13,301 nucleotides of DNA from Veillonella sp. (lineage in GTDB: Bacteria > Bacillota > Negativicutes > Veillonellales > Veillonellaceae): the NCBI GenBank assembly GCA_019419725.1, contig DXZL01000034.1, forward strand, positions 1-13,301. Direction: 5' to 3'. The translations under genes were made by a program, and so were the position numbers. Every line of letters starts with the position of its first letter. The stretch's first letter is position 1. Under the pieces are notes generated by a model. That model was not told the origin of the DNA, did not search any database, and worked only from the letters and a program-made list of their open reading frames with translations. Shown here in pieces: positions 1-7,719 of the stretch.

Positions 1-11
1 TAGGAGTTAGA

Positions 12-1328
12 ATGAAGTCTTATTATATTTACACCTATGGTTGTCAAATGAATACTGCTGATTCTGAGCGCTTATCGCATCAGTTAGAATCTGTAGGCTA
101 TACACCTACAGAGGACGTAGAAACTGCAGATTTAATTTTGTTAAATACTTGTGCAGTGCGTGAGAATGCAGAAACTAAAGTCTATGGCCGCATAGGTGAG
201 CTAATGAGACTGAAGAGAAAAAACAAAAACTTGATTCTTGCTGTTACAGGTTGTATGGCTCAGAAGAATCAAGCGGAAATGTTTAAACGGGCTCCACATA
301 TTGATATTGTCTTAGGTACTCATAATATTCAACATATTAATGAAATGATTGAAGAGGTTCAACGCGGTCATACACATCAAATCAATGTGGATATGGATAA
401 TTCTGTACTACCTGAATTGGAAGCGAAACCTAATGGCACCTTTTATGCATGGGTACCTATTATGAATGGTTGCAATAAGTTCTGTACCTATTGTATTGTT
501 CCTCACGTTCGTGGTAGAGAGATAAGTCGTCCTGTAGAAGCCATTGTAAAAGAGGTTACTGAACTAGGTGCAAAAGGGTTTAAAGAAATCACGTTATTGG
601 GACAAAATGTAAACTCTTACGGTTTAGATTTCAAAGATGGTACTGATTTTGGTACATTAGTTGATGCCCTCGATGGTATTCCAGGAATTGAACGTATTCG
701 CTATATGACAAGTCATCCTCAAGATATGACTAAATCTATGATAGATGCACTTGGGCGTTCCTCTAATATCGTTACCCATTTACATTTACCAATTCAATCA
801 GGTTCAGACCGTATTTTGAAGAAAATGAACCGTCATTATACGGTAGAACATTACAAAGAATTACTTTCTTACTGTCGTGAGAAGATTAAAGATGTAGTAG
901 TTACTACAGATATTATCGTAGGTTTTCCAGGGGAAACAGAGGAAGATTTCCAAGCTACATTACAATTGTTAAAAGATGTACGCTATGATATGGCTTATAC
1001 ATTCATTTATTCTAAACGTTCTGGAACGCCAGCAGCGACTATGGATGATCAAGTTCCAGAAGAGGTTAAACGTGTACGTTTACAAACATTGATGGATGTG
1101 CAAAATGAAATCTCTTATGAACTAAATAAACCTATGGAAGGGCAAGTGTTTGATATTATTGTAGAGGGGCCAAGTCCTCGTGATGAAGATATGTGGTTTG
1201 GTCGCACATCGGGCAATAAAATGGTATTATTCCCGAAAGACGACTCTTTATCAATTGGCGAAACCGTACCAGCCTATATTGATAAAGCACAAACTTGGGT
1301 TTGCTACGGTACAATACAAAAGGGGTAA
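12..1328 (+). CDS. miaB: MiaB, tRNA-2-methylthio-N6-isopentenyladenosine37 synthase
   Basis: Radical-SAM methylthiotransferase that adds a methylthio group to C2 of i6A37 in tRNAs reading UNN codons, giving ms2i6A; cytoplasmic. Seen: 438 residues. The N-terminal MTTase domain has the three auxiliary-cluster cysteines C11 (YGCQMN), C47 (NTCAVRE) and C81 (TGCMAQ). The radical-SAM CxxxCxxC is C154, C158, C161 (GCNKFCTYC). LGQNVNSYG follows, and the C-terminal 60 or so residues fit a TRAM RNA-binding domain. The start is supported by TAGGAG at 1-6, five bases before the ATG. It is the first gene of the visible cluster and stops two bases before mutS. Its substrate is the product of MiaA, encoded four genes downstream. 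A related enzyme, MtaB (t6A methylthiolation), is possible, but the YGCQMN and CAVRE motifs favour MiaB. Confidence 0.96.
   Translation: MKSYYIYTYGCQMNTADSERLSHQLESVGYTPTEDVETADLILLNTCAVRENAETKVYGRIGELMRLKRKNKNLILAVTGCMAQKNQAEMFKRAPHIDIVLGTHNIQHINEMIEEVQRGHTHQINVDMDNSVLPELEAKPNGTFYAWVPIMNGCNKFCTYCIVPHVRGREISRPVEAIVKEVTELGAKGFKEITLLGQNVNSYGLDFKDGTDFGTLVDALDGIPGIERIRYMTSHPQDMTKSMIDALGRSSNIVTHLHLPIQSGSDRILKKMNRHYTVEHYKELLSYCREKIKDVVVTTDIIVGFPGETEEDFQATLQLLKDVRYDMAYTFIYSKRSGTPAATMDDQVPEEVKRVRLQTLMDVQNEISYELNKPMEGQVFDIIVEGPSPRDEDMWFGRTSGNKMVLFPKDDSLSIGETVPAYIDKAQTWVCYGTIQKG
1319..1325 (+). promoter_or_regulatory. Ribosome binding site that sets the mutS start
   Basis: AAAGGGG lies five bases before the ATG at 1331. 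This is the same spacing seen for miaB, miaA, the YnbB-family gene and mnmA. It selects 1331 over the in-frame ATG at 1295, which lies inside miaB, has no purine-rich site, and would add residues not typical of MutS. Confidence 0.75.
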
Positions 1329-1330
1329 GT

Positions 1331-3964
1331 ATGGCAAAAAAGCAAACACCTATGATGGAGCAGTATTTAGATATTAAATCTAGATATTCTGAAGAATTAC
1401 TGTTCTTTCGTTTAGGTGACTTTTATGAATTATTTAATGATGATGCATTAATTGCGTCTCGTGAACTTAATATAACCTTAACCGGTCGCCCAACAGGAGA
1501 TGAGGAACGCACACCGATGTGTGGCGTTCCTTTTCATGCTGCTGAAAGCTATATAGAAACTTTGGTAAAAAAAGGCTATAAGGTTGCTATTTGTGAACAA
1601 TTAGAAGACCCTAAAGCAGTTAAGGGCATCGTTAAGCGTGACGTTATTAAGGTCATTACACCAGGGACTGTAATGACTGAAAATGGTAATGATGCACGGT
1701 CAAATAACTTTTTATCGTTATTTTATATGGTAAAAGATGCATGGATACTTGTATTTTCTGATGTATCTACAGGGGAAGTTATTTGGCATCGCATTACTGA
1801 TTGTGAAAAACGAAGCGATATGTTTGATGCTCTCAGCATGTATCGTCCAAGTGAAATTATATTGCCTGAGGGAACAGTATTACCGCAAGATATAAAAGAC
1901 TTTATGGATAATCAATTCAGTAATATTGTATTATCTCCATTTAGTACATATCATACACAGCGCGAAGTAGCGGAAAAGGCTGTTACTCACTTTGGTGATC
2001 TAGGTCTCATGGAAGAGGATGTATGGGAAGCTTTGGGCTATATGCTCTTATATTTAGAGGATATCATTAAGTCTGAAATTTCTCACATTAACTATGTTCA
2101 TCAATTGAGTGTCGGAAATCGTTTGATTTTAGATACATCTTCTTTGCGTCATTTAGAGATTACTCATAACTTACGTGATGGTGGTCAAAAAGGTACATTA
2201 CTTGATGTACTTGATCGTACGTTGACACCAATGGGTGCACGTCTATTAAAACAATGGCTCGAAAGTCCATTGACGGATGTTAATCAAATTCAGCGTAGAC
2301 AAGCCGCTGTAGCAGAACTGATTACACGTGGTGCAGAACGTTCCCATATCCGTAGCTTACTGGATTGCATTTATGATTTTGAGCGTATTGTAGGGCGTGT
2401 AGAAACTGGATCTGTGTCCCCAAGGGACTTAACAGCACTTCGTGAATCATTAGCTGTTTTACCAGATATTAAAAATGTATTAAGTACATGTGCCAGTTTA
2501 TCATTAACTTCTATCAATGATCGTATTCAAGATCATAAAGATATATATGATCTATTATGTCGTGCTATTGCTGATCAGCCTGCACTGACATTAAAAGAGG
2601 GTCGAGTTATTAAAGATGGTTTTAATCCGGATTTAGATGAACTACGTTCATTGGCTACGAATAGCGAACAATGGTTAGCCAAGATGGAAGCTGATATTAA
2701 AGAGGCTACCGGTTTATCTAAAATTAAAACTGGCTATAATAAAGTGTTTGGTTACTATTTCGAAGTATCTCATAGTAAATCTGAACAAGTACCGGATTAT
2801 TTCATTCGAAAACAAACCTTAGCCAATGCAGAGCGTTATATTACACCGGAATTAAAAGAGTTTGAAATCAAAATTCTCAGTGCTAAAGACAAGATAATCG
2901 CATTAGAACATGAACTATATCAACAATTACGAAATGATATTAAACTCGTTATAAAAGATGTACAAGAGACAGCTCGTGCTCTTGCTGAGCTTGATGTATT
3001 AGCTTCCTTAGCACTTGTAGGCTATGAAGAGAATTATATTTGTCCTACCATTGTAATGAATGGACAAATTAATATTCGCGATGGTCGTCATCCTGTTATT
3101 GAAAAATTCTTAAAACGTGAGGTCTTTGTACCGAATGATATCGTTTTAAATCATGATGATGAGGAGTTCTTGCTCATTACAGGACCTAACATGGCCGGTA
3201 AATCAACGTATATGCGTCAAGCGGCAATTTTAATGATTATGGCTCAAATCGGATCTTTCATTCCTGCTCGGGAGGCATCTATTTCACCTGTAGATCGTAT
3301 CTTTACGCGCGTAGGTGCAAGTGATGATATTTCTACTGGTCAAAGTACGTTCATGGTAGAAATGAAAGAGGTAGCATATATATTAGAAAATGCCACACAC
3401 AATAGCTTGATTATTCTCGACGAAATTGGTCGTGGTACGAGTACCTTTGATGGATTGAGTATCGCCCAAGCTGTAGTAGAGCATATTTGCAAGCATATTC
3501 ATGGCAAAACATTATTTGCTACACATTACCATGAGTTAATCTGTTTAGAAGAAAGCTATAGTAAATTAAAAAATTATACTGTAGCAGTAAAAGAAAAAGG
3601 TAAGGATGTGGCCTTCTTGCGCCGTATTATTAGAGGTGGTGCAGACCGTAGCTATGGTATTCATGTAGCTAGATTGGCAGGCTTACCGAATTCTGTATTA
3701 AAACGAGCAGAAGTAATTTTGGAATCCTTGGAAGATCAAAGTCATGATGCTAGTGATTTAAATAATCGTGTGATTGGCGGTCAACCTACTAATGTGGTTA
3801 AACCAACCACTAAACAAGCGAGTGATTCTCCACTAGGTAACTTATTTACTCATTCAGTAGTTGATAGCTTACTGGAAGTGGATGTAATGAGCATGACACC
3901 TATTGAAGCATTAAATAAATTATATGAACTACAAGAGGAGGCTCGTAAAGGAGGCGGGAAATAA
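1331..3964 (+). CDS. mutS: MutS, DNA mismatch recognition ATPase
   Basis: Binds mispaired bases and small loops in DNA and, with ATP, recruits MutL. Seen: 877 residues from the ATG at 1331 (family usually about 850-880). The mismatch-binding Phe-X-Glu is F31-Y32-E33 in GDFYELF. After the connector, lever and clamp region come an ABC-type ATPase with Walker A GPNMAGKST at 618-626 and Walker B ending in D697-E698 (LDEIGRGT). FATHYHEL carries the H-loop. The tail after about residue 815 is low in conservation, contains LGNLF at 835-839 (possibly a weak sliding-clamp motif, tentative), and ends in a helical segment like the known oligomerisation tail. It overlaps mutL by one base (TAATG), so the two should be made together. 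An A7 run at 1567-1573 is the longest homopolymer noticed in the gene. Confidence 0.97.
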   Translation: MAKKQTPMMEQYLDIKSRYSEELLFFRLGDFYELFNDDALIASRELNITLTGRPTGDEERTPMCGVPFHAAESYIETLVKKGYKVAICEQLEDPKAVKGIVKRDVIKVITPGTVMTENGNDARSNNFLSLFYMVKDAWILVFSDVSTGEVIWHRITDCEKRSDMFDALSMYRPSEIILPEGTVLPQDIKDFMDNQFSNIVLSPFSTYHTQREVAEKAVTHFGDLGLMEEDVWEALGYMLLYLEDIIKSEISHINYVHQLSVGNRLILDTSSLRHLEITHNLRDGGQKGTLLDVLDRTLTPMGARLLKQWLESPLTDVNQIQRRQAAVAELITRGAERSHIRSLLDCIYDFERIVGRVETGSVSPRDLTALRESLAVLPDIKNVLSTCASLSLTSINDRIQDHKDIYDLLCRAIADQPALTLKEGRVIKDGFNPDLDELRSLATNSEQWLAKMEADIKEATGLSKIKTGYNKVFGYYFEVSHSKSEQVPDYFIRKQTLANAERYITPELKEFEIKILSAKDKIIALEHELYQQLRNDIKLVIKDVQETARALAELDVLASLALVGYEENYICPTIVMNGQINIRDGRHPVIEKFLKREVFVPNDIVLNHDDEEFLLITGPNMAGKSTYMRQAAILMIMAQIGSFIPAREASISPVDRIFTRVGASDDISTGQSTFMVEMKEVAYILENATHNSLIILDEIGRGTSTFDGLSIAQAVVEHICKHIHGKTLFATHYHELICLEESYSKLKNYTVAVKEKGKDVAFLRRIIRGGADRSYGIHVARLAGLPNSVLKRAEVILESLEDQSHDASDLNNRVIGGQPTNVVKPTTKQASDSPLGNLFTHSVVDSLLEVDVMSMTPIEALNKLYELQEEARKGGGK

Positions 3965-5979
3965 TGGCTACCATTCATGTATTGGATGAAACCACAATCA
4001 ATAAGATAGCTGCTGGTGAAGTCGTTGAGCGCCCCGCATCAGTCATTAAAGAGCTCATTGAAAACTCTATCGATGCTTCTGCTACTAATATAGAGGTAGA
4101 AATTGGAGATGGTGGTGTGGCGTATATGCGCATTACCGATAATGGCATTGGTATGACTGAAGAGGATGCGCGGTTAGCAATCCTACGACATGCAACATCT
4201 AAAATTCAACATGTAGAGGATTTATTTGATATTGCATCCCTCGGCTTCCGTGGTGAAGCATTAGCTAGTATTGCCTCTGTATCTCATTTTTCCTTGACTA
4301 CACGCAAAGCAGATTCTGATTTAGGGACTCGTATTACCGTAGACGGTGGTACTTTTACCGATTGTATTCCTTACGGTGCTGCACCTGGTACGACAATTGA
4401 AATTAGAGATTTGTTCTATAATACGCCAGCTCGTCGTAAATTCTTGAAAACAGAACGTACAGAATCGTCTAAGATTCAAGATATTGTGGGGAAATTAGCC
4501 CTTAGTAATCCACACATTTCCTTTAAGCTCATCATCGATGATCGAGTGGCTATCATTACGCCTGGAAATGGTAATATTGGTGATACTGTAGCTGCCCTAT
4601 ATGGCTATAAAACTAAGGATGATATATTTACTGTTGCTTATGAAAGTGACTCTATCTATATCGATGGTGTAGTAAGTAAACCTACACTTCTTAAAAGTAC
4701 GAGAATATGGCAGACTATTATAGTTAATAACCGGGTTATTTCTGACAAAACTATAATGAAGGCTATAGATAATGCATATCACGCATTATTGCCGAAAAAT
4801 GGTCATCCTTTAGTGGTCCTAAATATTACTGTTCCTGCTGAGATGGTTGATATTAATGTGCATCCTCGCAAGAGTGAAGTAAAATTTTCTGACGATAAGA
4901 TTATATTTAAAGCAGTTTACCATGGTATTTTGAATACCTTAAATAATCCTCTTCATGAGCGTTATGAACGAGAATCATCTTCTTATATAAATGGTATAGT
5001 CACTAATGGAGTTGACTTCAATAGTAACAATAGGGATAGTAATAGTAGTTCATCTTCCGCTGGCAATAGTACGTATGATTCGTATCGAACACCTTCTGTG
5101 GTAGAAGATGAGATGCAGTCTGCTGAACATATAGCAACAGCGGTAGATTTTGATAAGGTCTTTGGTGGACGACGTACAAAAGGGTACGAAGTCATGCGTA
5201 GTGAAACTACGCAGTTTGTAGAGAACCTTAAAACTAAAGGGTACACACCACCTTCGCCTAAGACGACGTTCGAACAGTCTTCCTTTACAGATGAAAGTTT
5301 TGATGCTGTACCTACCGAATATACTAGTTATACAAAAGAGGACGTCGAGAGATTTAAGTCCTTGGCTCAAGATATTCGGGAAGACAATACGGAGGAACGT
5401 ACAATTCAAAACTCTGGATTCTTACCTATGGGACAAGTTGCGTCTTGTTATATTTTGGCTAAAAAGGGTGATGATCTCTACATTATAGATCAACATGCGG
5501 CGCATGAACGTGTGCGTTATGATAAGCTTTGTAAGTCCTCTGAAGCAATTCCTATGCAATCTATACTAGTTCCTCAATATAGTGAGGCCACTGATGATGA
5601 AATGAATTTGGTAGAGGAAGAACGAGAAACATTACTTGATCTTGGATTTGATGTCGAATTAGGTGGTCCTACAAAGATAAAACTTGTAGGCGCTCCTGTA
5701 GATTTAGTAGAATCTAAGGCGTTTGAAATTCTCCAATATGTATTTTCTTACTTACATGATCACCAACAACCTACTAAGGCTCAGTTGCGTCATGAAATGC
5801 TAGCCTATGCATCTTGTAGAGGAGCCATTAAGGCAGGTCATAACCTTAATATGTATCAAATGACTACCTTAATTGAGGATTTATTTAGTACTGAAAAGCC
5901 TTATGTATGTCCTCATGGTCGACCAACAATTATTAAGTTTACACCTGATGAATTAGGGAAATTATTCTTACGGTCCTAA
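3964..5979 (+). CDS. mutL: MutL, mismatch repair ATPase and strand-nicking endonuclease
   Basis: Couples mismatch detection by MutS to strand removal. Seen: 671 residues. The N-terminal GHKL ATPase has E30 and N34 (KELIENSIDA), D59 (TDNGIG), HATSKI and GFRGEALASI. A variable linker (about 335-470) is rich in Ser and Asn. The C-terminal domain carries the endonuclease motif DQHAAHERVRYD (D509, H511, E515), SCRGAIKAG (617 onward) and CPHGRP (649-654), which together bind the catalytic metals, plus QSILVP at 532-537, resembling the clamp-binding motif. This is the nicking type of MutL used by bacteria without MutH. The last motif position is Asp (D520) where Glu is common; D509 and E515, the residues known to be essential in homologues, are intact. 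AAAGGAGG at 3947-3954 supports the start, which overlaps the mutS stop by one base. Confidence 0.96.
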   Translation: MATIHVLDETTINKIAAGEVVERPASVIKELIENSIDASATNIEVEIGDGGVAYMRITDNGIGMTEEDARLAILRHATSKIQHVEDLFDIASLGFRGEALASIASVSHFSLTTRKADSDLGTRITVDGGTFTDCIPYGAAPGTTIEIRDLFYNTPARRKFLKTERTESSKIQDIVGKLALSNPHISFKLIIDDRVAIITPGNGNIGDTVAALYGYKTKDDIFTVAYESDSIYIDGVVSKPTLLKSTRIWQTIIVNNRVISDKTIMKAIDNAYHALLPKNGHPLVVLNITVPAEMVDINVHPRKSEVKFSDDKIIFKAVYHGILNTLNNPLHERYERESSSYINGIVTNGVDFNSNNRDSNSSSSSAGNSTYDSYRTPSVVEDEMQSAEHIATAVDFDKVFGGRRTKGYEVMRSETTQFVENLKTKGYTPPSPKTTFEQSSFTDESFDAVPTEYTSYTKEDVERFKSLAQDIREDNTEERTIQNSGFLPMGQVASCYILAKKGDDLYIIDQHAAHERVRYDKLCKSSEAIPMQSILVPQYSEATDDEMNLVEEERETLLDLGFDVELGGPTKIKLVGAPVDLVESKAFEILQYVFSYLHDHQQPTKAQLRHEMLAYASCRGAIKAGHNLNMYQMTTLIEDLFSTEKPYVCPHGRPTIIKFTPDELGKLFLRS

Positions 5980-5980
5980 T

Positions 5981-6793
5981 ATGAATATTTTAACTACATC
6001 TCAAAAATCTAATGAGGCCATTCAGGAGGAAGCCAAAGCATTGGCTTCCTCTATGCATATGACCTATATAAAACGAGGAAAATCATCTATACCGGCATTA
6101 TTTAGAGAATATCAATGTGAATATATTGCGGTTCTTTCAGGCGCTGGATTAACTATCCACTTTCCTGAAAACAAAAAACATAGCTTTCATCTTTCCATGG
6201 CACAACTACGTATATTACGTATAGAACGTGGTGAAGGAGATCATCTAGTTAATGCTGTTCAAACTATTCTGGATAAAAAAGGCATACTTGATGGACAGCA
6301 GTTTACATTTCTCGACTCTACTATAGGCCTAGCTAGTGATAGCATTATTGTTAGTTATGCTTTTCCTAATGTAGAGATACAAGGATTAGAAGGTTCGTTT
6401 CCTATATGGCTTGCTACTTCCTATGGATTGGCTCATTATATTCATAGTGAGGATAGTGTAACAAATGCGTTACGACGTATTCAGGTACAACATGCGACCT
6501 ATGAAAACTATTTACCTAACCTATCAGATAATAGTGTAGATATTATTTATTTTGATCCCATGTTTGAAGTGCCTGTAGAGGAAAGTCCACAATTTAAGCC
6601 GCTTCGTGGTCATACTGTAGAAAGTCATATTGATGATATAATTATGTCGCAAGCTATGTGCGTTGCTAGATATGGTGTTATTATAAAAGAACGACCCTTT
6701 AGTTCGGTCTTTCAAAAGTATCCACCTCATCAATTGGTGGGGGGAAAGTATAGCCGCATAGGCTATGGTGTATATATGAAGGAGTTATTGTGA
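5981..6793 (+). CDS. RsmJ/YpiP-like class I SAM-dependent methyltransferase
   Basis: Probable nucleic-acid methyltransferase. Seen: 270 residues, a degenerate SAM-binding motif I at FLDSTIGLASD (110-120), and YFDPMF with D192-P193-M194-F195, resembling the catalytic DPPY/DPMY loop of base N-methyltransferases. The order matches the RsmJ (YhiQ) family; E. coli RsmJ makes m2G1516 in 16S rRNA. Equivalence of substrate here is inference, and Firmicute members are largely uncharacterised. It starts one base after the mutL stop and overlaps miaA by four bases. Unlike its neighbours it has no Shine-Dalgarno site just before the ATG, so it probably depends on ribosomes finishing mutL. The N-terminal ILTTSQKSNE segment looks family-like, which supports this start over M25 or M27. 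An 11-bp hairpin sits within codons 15-24. Confidence 0.8.
   Translation: MNILTTSQKSNEAIQEEAKALASSMHMTYIKRGKSSIPALFREYQCEYIAVLSGAGLTIHFPENKKHSFHLSMAQLRILRIERGEGDHLVNAVQTILDKKGILDGQQFTFLDSTIGLASDSIIVSYAFPNVEIQGLEGSFPIWLATSYGLAHYIHSEDSVTNALRRIQVQHATYENYLPNLSDNSVDIIYFDPMFEVPVEESPQFKPLRGHTVESHIDDIIMSQAMCVARYGVIIKERPFSSVFQKYPPHQLVGGKYSRIGYGVYMKELL
6025..6052 (+). other. Perfect stem-loop in the start of the methyltransferase gene
   Basis: GAGGAAGCCAA (6026-6036) pairs exactly with TTGGCTTCCTC (6041-6051) around an AGCA loop, with a further possible G-U pair at 6025/6052. No T tract follows, so it is not a terminator. The 5' arm contains most of an AGGAGG sequence (6024-6029) that would be hidden when folded. 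Role unknown; translational control or mRNA processing are possibilities. Confidence 0.6.
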
Positions 6794-7719
6794 ATCCCTT
6801 AATTACCATCGTTGGACCTACGGCGGTAGGCAAAACTGAGCTTACCTTGGAATTAGCTGAACAACTTAATGCTGAGGTTATTTCTGGTGATGCTTACCAA
6901 GTATATAAACAACTCAATATTGGTACCGCTAAACCATCGATGGATGAACTTAATCGGGTAAAACATCATCTCATTGATATACTAGAACCAAATGATTCAT
7001 ATTCGGTGTCTATTTTTCAAGACCAAGCGAAAGAGATTATCGCTAGTTTAAAAGATCAGAATATTCTTCCTATTTTATCTGGTGGCACGGGACTGTATGT
7101 TCAATCATTATTGGAGAACTATAACTTTAATGATGTTAAACCTGATGAAAGTTTGCGAATAGAACTTGATGAGTTATATAATACCAAAGGTATTGAAGGC
7201 TTACGAGACTATGCTTTCACATTGGGAAAAGCACATAACATAGAAATTCAATATAGTGATAAACATCGTTTATATCGAGCTATTGAGATATTGCATCATG
7301 GTAATGTAGATTCGTTACGAAATCAGACAAAAGATGGTTTATCTTATAAAGGACCTATCATCGGTCTCATGAGAGATCGTGATAAATTATATGAACGCAT
7401 TAATTTACGCGTTGATATGATGTTTGATGCAGGTTTGATTGAAGAAGTAGAACAACTCATTAAGTCTGGAGTAAATCCTGACTGCCAAGCCTTTAAGGGG
7501 ATTGGTTATAAAGAGGTTGTAGAATATTTAAATGGCAGTATTACCCTCGATGAATGCCGCGATTTAATTAAGAAGAATACTCGACATTTTGCAAAGCGCC
7601 AAATCACTTGGTATAAACGTATGCCATATATTGAATGGATACATATTGATAGCGATACATCTAAAGATTTTATATTTAATAAAGCTATGGATTTAATCCG
7701 TAGAGAAGGATTAGCATGA
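6790..7719 (+). CDS. miaA: MiaA, tRNA dimethylallyltransferase
   Basis: Transfers the dimethylallyl group of DMAPP to N6 of A37 in tRNAs reading UNN codons, producing i6A, the substrate of MiaB. Seen: 309 residues (usual size), P-loop GPTAVGKT at residues 9-16, SGDAYQVYKQLNIGTAKP bearing the conserved catalytic Asp, SGGTGLYV, and a C-terminal KNTRHFAKRQITWYKR segment typical of the family's tRNA-binding part. The start is GTG, chosen because AAGGAG (6779-6784) lies five bases upstream and the P-loop then sits at the usual distance from the N-terminus. It overlaps the methyltransferase stop (GTGA) and the next gene (ATGA) by four bases each. In many bacteria hfq follows miaA; here it does not. 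Confidence 0.96.
   Translation: MNPLITIVGPTAVGKTELTLELAEQLNAEVISGDAYQVYKQLNIGTAKPSMDELNRVKHHLIDILEPNDSYSVSIFQDQAKEIIASLKDQNILPILSGGTGLYVQSLLENYNFNDVKPDESLRIELDELYNTKGIEGLRDYAFTLGKAHNIEIQYSDKHRLYRAIEILHHGNVDSLRNQTKDGLSYKGPIIGLMRDRDKLYERINLRVDMMFDAGLIEEVEQLIKSGVNPDCQAFKGIGYKEVVEYLNGSITLDECRDLIKKNTRHFAKRQITWYKRMPYIEWIHIDSDTSKDFIFNKAMDLIRREGLA

Noticed and set aside
1295..1330. Upstream ATG giving mutS twelve extra residues
   Set aside because: It lies inside miaB, has no ribosome binding site, and adds residues not typical of MutS. The ATG at 1331 has AAAGGGG five bases upstream.
4983..5409. Minus-strand open frames of 87 and 119 codons opposite mutL
   Set aside because: They mirror the codon pattern of mutL, lack ribosome binding sites and resemble no protein family; the mutL frame is intact and conserved.
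6817..6830. CCTAC-GGCG-GTAGG stem at the start of miaA
   Set aside because: Only five base pairs, and it falls in the codons of the fixed P-loop motif, so it is probably incidental.
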